NCBI GenBank assembly: GCA_964607515.1
Contig: CAZSKU010000030.1
Coordinates: forward strand, 1 to 28,228
From: UBA6080 sp964607515
GTDB taxonomy: Bacteria > Fermentibacterota > Fermentibacteria > Fermentibacterales > JCC-6
Direction: 5' to 3'
DNA: 28,228 bases
Shown: in pieces, positions 17,898 to 25,149 of the stretch
How the letters are laid out: every line of letters starts with the position of its first letter
How positions within the stretch are numbered: the first letter of the stretch is position 1
Position numbers and translations under genes: made by a program
The notes under the pieces: generated by a model
Databases searched by the model: none
The model's input: the letters and a program-made list of their open reading frames with translations, nothing else
Told to the model about the DNA's origin: nothing

Positions 17898-19928
17898 ATG
17901 ATCAGGGTGGCGGCGGCACTTTGTTTTCTTGTTCTCCTTTCAGGTTGCGGCGACGAACCTGCGGAACCGTCTGCGAACGGCCTTCCGGAACCCTCCCACG
18001 TGGCCAGCCCCGGCGCCGCAGGCCTCATCCCGAGGTCGGTGCTCTTCGGCAATCCCGAAAGAGTGGCGCCCGAACTCTCTCCAGACGGGGGAACTATCGC
18101 CTACCTGGCGCCGGTGGACGGAGTTCTGAACCTCTGGCTGATGGACGCCTCCGGTGATAATCCCAGACAGCTCACCTCCGATGAGGACAGGGGGATAACG
18201 CAGTTCCAGTGGGCGGAGAATGGAAGACACATCCTATACCTTCAGGACGAGGCCGGCGAGGAGAATACCCATGTCTACAGGATCACCGTGGAGACCGGCG
18301 AGGTCCTGGACCTTACGCCGTTTCCCGGCGTGAAGGCCTACGTCTCCGCCTCCGACCGGGACCAGCCGGACCGGATTCTGGTGGACATGAACAAGGACAA
18401 CAGGATGTTCTTCGATGTCTATTCCTGCGACCTTGAGACGGGCGAGCTGGAAATGGTAATGGACAACACCGGATTCACCGCCGACGGCGACATGATTCTC
18501 GGCTTTGCCACCGACGAGGATATGAACGTCAGGCTGCAGTTCACCATCGATCCGGAGACCGGTGACATCACGGTGCTTCACAGGTGGACGGGGGAGTCCC
18601 TCTGGGAAATTCTAAAGACATTTCCCGGCCAGGACGAGTGGATCCCGGAGAGGTTCACCGAAGACGGCGCCGGCCTTTTCGTCAGATCCAATCTGGACCG
18701 GGACAAGAGCGCCCTGTTCAGGTACGACATCGGTTCCGGAACCGAAAACCTGATCACCGGAAGCGACATATCGGACATCGGGGGGGTAGTCTACGATCCT
18801 TTTACCGGCGAGCCCGTGGTGGCATCGTACTACTACCTGAGGCGCTCACTGGAGGTTCTCGATCCTTCCGTTCAGGCCGACCTGGACCTGTTGCAGGGGC
18901 TCCGGGAGGGGGATTTCTCGGTGGTCTCCAGGGATTCCTCGAATACCCTGTGGATAGTGGCCTACAGCACTATAGACAACCCGGCGGTGTACTACGTGTA
19001 CGACCGTGGCTCCATGGAGACCCGGGAGCTTTTCACCGCGATTCCTTCCCTGGAGGACTACAGCCTCCGCCCCATGGAGGGGGTGGAGATCCCATCCAGG
19101 GATGGGCTGATACTGCCCTCCTACGTCACCACTCCGGACCCTGCCCGTTACGGGGAAGGGCCATGGCCCGCAATCGTCATGGTTCACGGAGGACCCTGGT
19201 ATCGTGACTACTACGGTTACGACCCCTTCACGCAGTTGTTTGCAGACAGAGGTTTCGCCGTCCTCCAGGTGAACTTCAGGGGCAGCACCGGTTTCGGAAA
19301 GGAGTTCCTTAACGCCTCCTTCGAGGAGTGGGGAGGCGCCATGCAGAACGACATCACCGACGGCGTCCTCTGGGCTGTGGAACAGGGGGTGGCGGATCCT
19401 GACCGGGTGGTGATCCTCGGCGGCTCCTACGGCGGGTACGCCGCCCTGGCGGGAGCCGTTTTCACCCCGGAGCTCTACTGCGCGGTGGTGGACTTCTTCG
19501 GGCCCTCGAACCTGATAACCTTCATGGAGACGGTTCCGCCCTACTGGAAGCCGATGCAGGCCCTGATGAACATGAGGGTCGGCGACCCCGAGGACCCGGA
19601 GGACCGGGCCATGCTGGATGAGCGGTCGCCCCTGAACCACGTGGCCAACATCGACATGCCCATCTTCATAGCTCAGGGGGCCAACGATCCCAGGGTGGTG
19701 CAGGCGGAGAGCGACCAGATGGTGGAGGCGCTTCGGGCCATGGACATCCCGGTGGTCTACGTTGTGTATACCAATGAGGGGCACGGTTCCGCCCACGAGG
19801 AAAACCGGCTCGATTTCGCCGGCCGCGTGGAGGAGTTCCTCTTCCTGTCGGTCCCCGGCCCGGGAATAGAGTGCGAGCTCTTCACCCCGATTCCCGACGC
19901 CGCGGTGGAACTCCCGGGGACGGAGTAA
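17898..19928 (+). CDS. S9 family (acylaminoacyl/dipeptidyl peptidase-type) lipoprotein
   Basis: A 676-residue serine peptidase, probably anchored to a membrane facing the periplasm. The signal peptide ends LLSGC with Cys17 as the lipid site. An N-terminal beta-propeller has repeats such as PELSPDGGTIAYLAP and LWLMDASGDNPRQLTSDE (WD40-like/PD40). The C-terminal hydrolase domain carries the triad Ser510 (GGSYGGY), Asp597 (GANDPRV) and His629 (NEGHGSAH). Substrates are likely oligopeptides or N-blocked peptides, by family. ATG 17898 follows GGAGG by 8 bases, and the gene starts 20 bases after the putative anti-sigma gene. It therefore appears to be the last gene of the ECF operon, an uncommon partner for a sigma factor. 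Confidence 0.92.
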   Translation: MIRVAAALCFLVLLSGCGDEPAEPSANGLPEPSHVASPGAAGLIPRSVLFGNPERVAPELSPDGGTIAYLAPVDGVLNLWLMDASGDNPRQLTSDEDRGITQFQWAENGRHILYLQDEAGEENTHVYRITVETGEVLDLTPFPGVKAYVSASDRDQPDRILVDMNKDNRMFFDVYSCDLETGELEMVMDNTGFTADGDMILGFATDEDMNVRLQFTIDPETGDITVLHRWTGESLWEILKTFPGQDEWIPERFTEDGAGLFVRSNLDRDKSALFRYDIGSGTENLITGSDISDIGGVVYDPFTGEPVVASYYYLRRSLEVLDPSVQADLDLLQGLREGDFSVVSRDSSNTLWIVAYSTIDNPAVYYVYDRGSMETRELFTAIPSLEDYSLRPMEGVEIPSRDGLILPSYVTTPDPARYGEGPWPAIVMVHGGPWYRDYYGYDPFTQLFADRGFAVLQVNFRGSTGFGKEFLNASFEEWGGAMQNDITDGVLWAVEQGVADPDRVVILGGSYGGYAALAGAVFTPELYCAVVDFFGPSNLITFMETVPPYWKPMQALMNMRVGDPEDPEDRAMLDERSPLNHVANIDMPIFIAQGANDPRVVQAESDQMVEALRAMDIPVVYVVYTNEGHGSAHEENRLDFAGRVEEFLFLSVPGPGIECELFTPIPDAAVELPGTE

Positions 19929-20107
19929 ACTATATCAACATAGTCCTGTAAAGAATTGCTCTGTATAGATATAGATACATCCTGGCACTTCCCTGAACTA
20001 TCGGACTGCCCTGGAAGTACCAGTGTCTCCCATGAAATCGGTGAAAAACACAAATACTAAGCAAACATCCTCTTACAAGAGTTTGTTTACTTAGTTTACT
20101 CCGTCCC
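19929..20107. other. AT-rich convergent intergenic region with two hairpins
   Basis: This 179-base gap separates the S9 lipoprotein (+) and the small secreted protein (-). It is markedly AT-rich for this window. It holds an imperfect 11-bp inverted repeat, CTGGCACTTCC (19982-19992) with GGAAGTACCAG (20013-20023), and the longer hairpin listed separately at 20056-20095. A short TGTAT/ATACA stem lies before them. I see no reading frame or RNA gene here. Confidence 0.6.
20041..20095 (-). terminator. strong hairpin terminator for the small secreted protein gene
   Basis: Bases 20056-20095 form a 40-base hairpin: ACTAAG pairs with CTTAGT, then AAACA with TGTTT, then CCTCT with AGAG around a TACA-type loop, interrupted by a C/A mismatch (20062/20089) and a short internal loop. 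On the minus strand it is followed by a T-rich tract (ATTTGTGTTTTT). It lies 12 bases past the minus-strand stop at 20108. It could also stop + strand transcription from the S9 lipoprotein gene. Confidence 0.65.
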
Positions 20108-20425
20108 CTAGAATGTGTAGAGGGTGACGGTGGGGGTTTGGACGGGTTCGATCGGGTAGGAAGTGAAAGCCTGCTCGCAGAAGGCTCCGCAGGATCTGAG
20201 GGGTTTCTGGGGTATGGGACTGGACGAGATGCTGATGCTGGTGTCGAAAACCGAGAGCCTTATGGATACGCCGGGCCCGGCGATGCCGGGGCTCGGCCTT
20301 CCAGGCCTTAACGGTTTCACCAGGGAAGGACTTCCCCAGGAAGGGTCGGCGGAATTCGTTCCGGGAGCGTCCTGGCTCGCCCAGGCCATCAGGAACGCAA
20401 TCAGCACAACCAATAACGCACGCAT
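20108..20425 (-). CDS. small secreted protein of unknown function
   Basis: A 105-residue protein with a clear signal peptide (MRALLVVLIAFLMAWASQ) and a mature part of about 85 residues that is rich in Pro and Ser. It has two cysteines close together (CGAFC), which could form a disulfide or bind a ligand. I do not recognise a family. Support that it is real: codon third positions are GC-rich after the signal region, a promoter (TTGACA, 17 bases, TAGTCT) lies about 30 bases upstream, and a strong terminator follows. The ribosome-binding site is weak; the GGAGGGG upstream is about 20 bases from ATG, which is too far. It is probably its own transcription unit. Confidence 0.6.
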   Translation of the reverse strand: MRALLVVLIAFLMAWASQDAPGTNSADPSWGSPSLVKPLRPGRPSPGIAGPGVSIRLSVFDTSISISSSPIPQKPLRSCGAFCEQAFTSYPIEPVQTPTVTLYTF

Positions 20426-20461
20426 TGTTTTACCGCTTTCAGGGCCCCTCCGCCCGACAGC

Positions 20462-20490
20462 AGACTAACATCAAACCGGTGCGATGTCAA
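20462..20490 (-). promoter_or_regulatory. promoter for the small secreted protein, with inverted repeat around the -35
   Basis: On the minus strand: consensus TTGACA (20490-20485), a 17-base spacer and TAGTCT (20467-20462) with an extended TG one base upstream. The -35 sits between the arms of a perfect 7-bp inverted repeat, AAACCGG (20473-20479) and CCGGTTT (20494-20500, + strand reading), spacing 14. The repeat could be an operator, or a hairpin after the MscS gene, which ends at 20501. Confidence 0.6.
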
Positions 20491-20500
20491 TACCCGGTTT

Positions 20501-22012
20501 CTACAGCCCGAAAAACACCCTGATACGCGCGAGAAGATCGTGTCCGCCGGGGCGTTTCGCATCGTCGTGCCCCTCGACGGTCTTTTCGCTCTCGATGGAG
20601 GCCTTCCGCAGGTCTCCGATCCGGGTCTCCAGGAGTTCTGAAAGGGGAGCGACGAGGGAAGGGTCTGACTGGAACACCCGGTTCATGCCGTCCTTGGAAA
20701 CCCATACCACCTCGGTTTCCTCCCGGGCTGTAACCGTGGCGGACCTGGGTTCGCCGGTGAGCAGGCTCATCTCTCCGAAGAAGCTGCCGGCTTCCAGTTC
20801 CGCCACCTTCATAGCCCTGTGGCCTTCCCCGGCGGTGACCGAGATCTCCACGCCGCCGCTTTTCACGATATAAAGGCTGTCACCCTGGTCTCCCTGCCTG
20901 ACCAGGACTTCTCCCGCGGTGAACCGGAGAAGTGAGCATCCGTCCACCAGATCCATGAGCTGGTCCGGAGGCAGCGGATTGAAAAGGGGCGTGTTCCGGA
21001 TGACGGAGAGAATCTCGCTTCTTCTCTTCTCGAGCAGAAGCTCCTCCTGGTCGGCCTCCACCTGGTGAAGGTAGACGTCCCGGATTGGGAAAGGAATGTT
21101 CATTCCGGCCCTATGCAGCCCGTACCAGATCCTTGTTCTCACCGAGTCCATTATCAATGGTTTCGCCGTGAAATCGGTTATCCAGAACCGGACCTGGTAG
21201 TTGATGGAGCTGTCGCCGAATCCTTCGAGCAACACCGACGGGGCAGGTCTGACGGAGACCCCCCGGGTGTCCAGAGCGGCCTGGAGGAGGATCTTCTTGA
21301 CCTGTTCCGGGGGGCTGGTGTAGGAAATCCCCACGCTCACTCTGGCCAGGTGGAACCTGGACGGTTTCATGTGGTTCTTCACCAGTGTCTTGGATACCAC
21401 GGAATTGGGGAAGAGAAGCAGGTCGTTGTTCCTGTCCCTGATGGACAGGCACCTCCAGCTCATCTCCACCACCTGGCCCTCGGTGCCGTCTATGGTCACC
21501 CAGTCGTCCTTTTCGTAGGGCCTTTCAAACTGCAGTGCAAGGCCGCTGAACACGTTTCCGAGGATGTCCTGAAGGGAGAGACCTATCACCGCGGAGACCA
21601 CGGTAGAGGTGACCAGGAAGGCGGTGAGTTTCACATGAAAGAGCAGGTTCAGGAGCACCAGGGCCAGACCCGCCATGAGCAGGAAAGCTATCACGTCCAG
21701 TACCAGTTTTGGTATGGGCATGGTCATCTGTTTCCGGGCCAGGTTTGCGGAGAAGAGCATGAAAAGAAACCGCAGGAGGGTGTAGAAGCCCAGCATGATG
21801 GTCAGGGACAGGGAGATCCTGGCGGTCATCGAGCCGAAGGTCACACCGAAGACTCGAAGCAGAAGGTAGATGATGCCTGCGGCCCCGGTGAGAGCCAGCC
21901 ACAGTGAGACGTTCTCCTCCAGGGCTTTCTTCCGGGTGAACCAAAGCAGGAAACCGACGCCCAGGCCCAGGCTCACGGCGCTGGCCAGGTTTATCCAGAA
22001 CGAAGCGTTCAT
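20501..22012 (-). CDS. MscS-type mechanosensitive channel with cyclic-nucleotide-binding domain
   Basis: A 503-residue inner-membrane channel. Hydrophobic helices occur at about 5-26, 35-57, 65-88, 103-125 and 128-150. The MscS pore/beta region follows (VIGLSLQDILGNVFSGLALQFERPYEKDDWV, about 142-172; FPNSVVSKTLVKN, 201-213), with the cytoplasmic alpha/beta domain to about 315. A cyclic-nucleotide-binding domain spans about 340-470 with an intact phosphate-binding cassette, FGEMSLLTGEPRSATV, at 412-427, including Glu414 and Arg423. This is the architecture of bacterial cyclic-nucleotide-gated MscS relatives, which may respond to cAMP or cGMP rather than, or as well as, membrane tension. ATG 22012 follows GGAGGG closely, and a TATAAT lies about 27 bases upstream. 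The identity of the nucleotide is unknown. Confidence 0.93.
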   Translation of the reverse strand: MNASFWINLASAVSLGLGVGFLLWFTRKKALEENVSLWLALTGAAGIIYLLLRVFGVTFGSMTARISLSLTIMLGFYTLLRFLFMLFSANLARKQMTMPIPKLVLDVIAFLLMAGLALVLLNLLFHVKLTAFLVTSTVVSAVIGLSLQDILGNVFSGLALQFERPYEKDDWVTIDGTEGQVVEMSWRCLSIRDRNNDLLLFPNSVVSKTLVKNHMKPSRFHLARVSVGISYTSPPEQVKKILLQAALDTRGVSVRPAPSVLLEGFGDSSINYQVRFWITDFTAKPLIMDSVRTRIWYGLHRAGMNIPFPIRDVYLHQVEADQEELLLEKRRSEILSVIRNTPLFNPLPPDQLMDLVDGCSLLRFTAGEVLVRQGDQGDSLYIVKSGGVEISVTAGEGHRAMKVAELEAGSFFGEMSLLTGEPRSATVTAREETEVVWVSKDGMNRVFQSDPSLVAPLSELLETRIGDLRKASIESEKTVEGHDDAKRPGGHDLLARIRVFFGL

Positions 22013-22038
22013 GAGACCCTCCGGTTCTTTACCCGCCC

Positions 22039-22044
22039 ATTATA
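22039..22044 (-). promoter_or_regulatory. -10 box for the MscS-cNMP gene
   Basis: An exact TATAAT on the minus strand (22044-22039), directly preceded by CCGGGT, lies in the 54-base gap after the C25 gene. The predicted transcript start is about 20 bases before ATG 22012, leaving room for the GGAGGG site. No good -35 hexamer is visible at 16-18 bases upstream. Confidence 0.5.
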
Positions 22045-22066
22045 ACCCGGCTTCGAATCGCGGACA

Positions 22067-24520
22067 TCAGTTACCGATGAGGGTGAACCTCCCCACCACT
22101 CCTCCATCTCCGGTTCGCACCGCATACACGCCGGAGGGCAGGCCTCGGAGGTCAATGAATGCGGTCGTGCCGGGCTCAAGCGACAGTTTCCGGGTCAACA
22201 CCATTCTCCCCGCCAGATCGAACACCTGTATGGCGCCGGTGAACGGCCCGGATTCGGGGGAAAGGGACAGGCTGACCGCATCTCCCACGGGATTCCTGGA
22301 AATCACAGGCATCGCGGGCATTCCGGCGGAGCCCTCGACCCCCGTCCATTCCGGTACACCGGTGTAGATATCCCAACCATCGCCGGGGTTCCCGGCCCAG
22401 AAGAGCATGTCGCCCGCCGGGCAAGGCAACCACGCCGGCCCCTCAGGAGACACCGGCTGGAACGGCTCTCCCCCGGGTAGCGCGCAGGCCATGATCCGGG
22501 CGTCGGCGCCGTACCCTTCCTGCCAGTACACCGCGAATCCCCCGCCGCTCAGCGAGGACACCTTTGGTCTGAAGGCATGTTCCTGGGTGAAGGCCGCCTG
22601 AAACTCATCGCCAGGCATGAACCTCGCCCGGATGGAGGACCCGGAGGTGGCGTCCTGCCAGACCAGCAGCACCTGTCCACCGGAGGCAAGAAGGTCGGGA
22701 TCATGGCAGACAGTTCCGGAGGAAACCTGCACCGGCGGAGAGAACCCTTCACCGTTGCCTACGCTGTACATCACACGGCTGCCCGCGGGGGAGGTCTCTA
22801 CCCATGCGGCATGCACCGTTCCGCCCTCCGCAGCCAGGGCCGGAGGAGCGCAGAATACCCCCGACGAACTGAGGCTCTGGGCGGGGAAGGAGCCGTCAAG
22901 CGCCATCGCCATGACCACTCCGCCGTCGGCCTTCCAGTTGAGCCAGGCCAGCCACATCCGGCTTCCGTCCCAGGCCAGCCTGGGGAACACCTGGTAACCC
23001 TCCTGGGGCACCCTGACTTGAATGTTTTCAAAGGCCTGACCCCAGGCCGTCTTTATCCTGTAGCTGTAGGTGGCGTACTCGAAGTCGCTCCAGGCCAGCC
23101 ACGGCGTGCCGCCGCCGTCGAAGCAGGCACTGACCCCGGCATCCCAGTACTCGTCGCTGTCCACGTAGTACACCTGACTCCAGCTGTCACCTTCCAGTAC
23201 CCTGGCAGCGATGTCCAGTCTGCCGTTCTCCCCGGTGAGCCAGGCAGCCACCGCCATCCCCCCGGGGCCCGCGGCGGCGTGGGGGTGGCAGTCGGAATAC
23301 TGACTCAGCGAGACAGGGTCGTAGCTTTCAAAGCCCAGTTCGCCCGGCATCGCCGCCCGGGTGGGGCCTCCCCCGAGGGGTTTCAGGGTGGGATCCCCCA
23401 GAAGAGCGTTGCCGTAGAACCAGGCCCGTTCGTAGCCCGAGAAACCGCCCTGGGCAACGTACTGCCACCAGTCGCGGAAGGCTTCTCCAAAAGCGGCGCC
23501 CGTGCCCAGAGGTGTGTAGAACTCCTCGAAGTAGAGCATGGAGCCGGTCTTGGCGGCCCCGCAGACCACCAGACCGGTTGTCGTTCCGAAGATGTACCAG
23601 TTGCCCAGACAACCACTCTCCACCCACCTGGCGTTGGAGCAGCTGAAGAGCTGGTAGAACGCCGTCTGGGGGGCCAGGGCGCTGATTTCCGGCGCCATCA
23701 CCGTGCCGCCGTGCCCGCCTGGGATCAGGAAGGTGTGACCCCAGGGGCAGCTGTGGCTCATGAGATGAACGAACTCGTATCCCTGGCCAAGCCTCGTCAG
23801 GTATTCCGATGCGGTGGTCTGGGCCGGGGAGTTCACCACGGTCACGCCCTGGGAACCGTAGACCGCCTCCAACCCGCAGGTGGAATATTCGCTCCAGTCG
23901 TCGTCGGCAAAAGCAAGAGCTCCGGGGTTCAGGGCCATGGAACCGGTGCGGTACAGGTGGTTTTTGTCGAAGTAGCCATTCAGCAGAGCAATCTCGTTTC
24001 CGTACCCCATGGCCGAGGCGTCTATCCGCCCGAGCCAGATCTCCGGCGCCACATCGCCCGTGTGGGAGTCGTACATGCCGTCCGAGTCCGAGTCACCCCA
24101 GGACCCGTTCAGGTCCATGAAGAACAGCTCGCAGGGGAACTCCTCCGGGGCCCAGTAGTCGTCCTCGAACCAGGCGCAGGGCAGAAAGCCCACCAAAACC
24201 GCCCCATCCAGGTCCGGAGTGTTCTGCAGAAGGGCTCTTAGGTCTTCCGCCGTGCCGCCTTCCATGACGGACACCTCCACCGACCACCCCTCGGAAGCCA
24301 GGTCCGCGGCGAACCGGGAAAGCCGGAAGTCCAGAGGTTCCTCCAGATAGCCCGCCGCCACCACCAGCACCTTCCCCTCCCTGCCCCCCGTCAGGGACGC
24401 CCGGGACCTGAACGAAGCCTGCTCCGACTCAAGGGGCGAGCGGGGCGAATCCGACATGGGTGCGCCGGAGTATCCTGAGGGGACCAGCTGTGCGGCAAGA
24501 AAAAGAATGATTGGAATCAT
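22067..24520 (-). CDS. secreted gingipain-like (C25) cysteine peptidase with C-terminal sorting domain
   Basis: An 817-residue exported protein. The N-terminus is a short signal peptide (MIPIILFLAAQLVPSGYSG). Residues about 48-385 resemble the caspase-like fold of peptidase family C25: an acidic Ca-binding-like stretch, DLNGSWGDSDSDGMYD (136-151), EIWLGRIDAS (from 160), putative catalytic His256 (HLMSHS) and Cys294 (FSCSNARW). About 400-720 is a beta-rich region with repeated AWLTGENG-, AWSDFEY- and AWVETS-like segments, suggesting a beta-propeller or sandwich array. The last 75 residues (NPVGDAV to FTLIGN, with FDLAGRMV and LPSGVYAVR) match the type A sorting domain of type IX secretion. The start has GAGGAG upstream and an extended -10 promoter. 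Family membership is likely; activity is inferred from two residues. Confidence 0.82.
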   Translation of the reverse strand: MIPIILFLAAQLVPSGYSGAPMSDSPRSPLESEQASFRSRASLTGGREGKVLVVAAGYLEEPLDFRLSRFAADLASEGWSVEVSVMEGGTAEDLRALLQNTPDLDGAVLVGFLPCAWFEDDYWAPEEFPCELFFMDLNGSWGDSDSDGMYDSHTGDVAPEIWLGRIDASAMGYGNEIALLNGYFDKNHLYRTGSMALNPGALAFADDDWSEYSTCGLEAVYGSQGVTVVNSPAQTTASEYLTRLGQGYEFVHLMSHSCPWGHTFLIPGGHGGTVMAPEISALAPQTAFYQLFSCSNARWVESGCLGNWYIFGTTTGLVVCGAAKTGSMLYFEEFYTPLGTGAAFGEAFRDWWQYVAQGGFSGYERAWFYGNALLGDPTLKPLGGGPTRAAMPGELGFESYDPVSLSQYSDCHPHAAAGPGGMAVAAWLTGENGRLDIAARVLEGDSWSQVYYVDSDEYWDAGVSACFDGGGTPWLAWSDFEYATYSYRIKTAWGQAFENIQVRVPQEGYQVFPRLAWDGSRMWLAWLNWKADGGVVMAMALDGSFPAQSLSSSGVFCAPPALAAEGGTVHAAWVETSPAGSRVMYSVGNGEGFSPPVQVSSGTVCHDPDLLASGGQVLLVWQDATSGSSIRARFMPGDEFQAAFTQEHAFRPKVSSLSGGGFAVYWQEGYGADARIMACALPGGEPFQPVSPEGPAWLPCPAGDMLFWAGNPGDGWDIYTGVPEWTGVEGSAGMPAMPVISRNPVGDAVSLSLSPESGPFTGAIQVFDLAGRMVLTRKLSLEPGTTAFIDLRGLPSGVYAVRTGDGGVVGRFTLIGN

Positions 24521-24555
24521 GACGGCTCCTCGGCTGTTCGGACTGACGATCCCGG

Positions 24556-24564
24556 ATTATACCA
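24556..24564 (-). promoter_or_regulatory. extended -10 promoter for the C25 gene
   Basis: Minus-strand TGGTATAAT (24564-24556) is a perfect extended -10 element (TGnTATAAT). No recognisable -35 is needed or seen. The predicted start site is about 29 bases before ATG 24520, with GAGGAG in the leader. Confidence 0.6.
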
Positions 24565-24669
24565 CAGCCCTCGGCCTGATGCGCGGCTGTTCCATCGCGG
24601 AATATTCCATCCGGCCGGGCGTAACACCTAAACAGGAAGACACGAACACAAAGTTCACCGGAGGGCGGT

Positions 24670-25149
24670 ATGGCAAGGAGGACACTGACGGTTCTGGTTC
24701 TGTTTCTTGGGTCAGCTTTGGCGGCGGTCCCCGATGGGTTCCACGAGAGAAGCGCCTTCCTGTTTCCCTGCGCCATGACAAGGTACTCCGCTCCGCTGAA
24801 ACTCGGCTGGGTCCTGGGCCTGTCCTGGAACCGGCCCGCTGGAGCCTGCGGGGCCCACGGACCCGTGGTCCAGCTGGAGCCCGGTTTCGGCGGCGGGAAG
24901 CTCAACCTGGGCTACCGCTACGTGCAACACCGGTTCCTTCCGATACTGAACCTAGGGCTGTACGCATCCCTCATGCGCACCTGGGGCAACCCTCTGGGGG
25001 ACGTTCAGCCCGGGCAGACCTACGCAGGCCTGGAAACCTCACTGGGCGTTACCTTGGTGCATTTCAACGCAGGAGTCTTCCGGCATATCGCCGGGGATGA
25101 CGGGGGACACCGCTGGATCACCACCCTGGGGGTGGCCGCGGGATTCTAG
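24670..25149 (+). CDS. small exported protein, outer-membrane beta-barrel-like
   Basis: A 159-residue protein with a signal peptide (MARRTLTVLVLFLGSALA) and a mature part made of alternating polar/hydrophobic stretches rich in Gly, Tyr, Trp and Leu (LKLGWVLGLSWN, KLNLGYRYVQHRF, LNLGLYASLMRTW, AGLETSLGVTLVHF), ending in Phe (GVAAGF). This pattern fits a small outer-membrane beta-barrel of roughly eight strands. I do not recognise a named family. ATG 24670 follows GGAGGG by 5 bases. It is divergent from the C25 gene and converges on the DUF3298 gene, whose stop codon shares the palindrome CTAG (25146-25149) with its own. Function unknown. Confidence 0.7.
   Translation: MARRTLTVLVLFLGSALAAVPDGFHERSAFLFPCAMTRYSAPLKLGWVLGLSWNRPAGACGAHGPVVQLEPGFGGGKLNLGYRYVQHRFLPILNLGLYASLMRTWGNPLGDVQPGQTYAGLETSLGVTLVHFNAGVFRHIAGDDGGHRWITTLGVAAGF

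Noticed and set aside
20163..20468. 101-residue plus-strand frame opposite the small secreted protein
   Set aside because: It has no ribosome-binding site or signal sequence, while the minus strand has a promoter, signal peptide and terminator.
22577..24241. 554-residue plus-strand open frame
   Set aside because: It is antisense to the C25 gene, whose catalytic and sorting motifs, start site and promoter are all on the minus strand.
24590..24611. Direct repeat TTCCATC spaced 15 bases apart
   Set aside because: Two copies of seven bases in one intergenic region are not enough to claim an operator.
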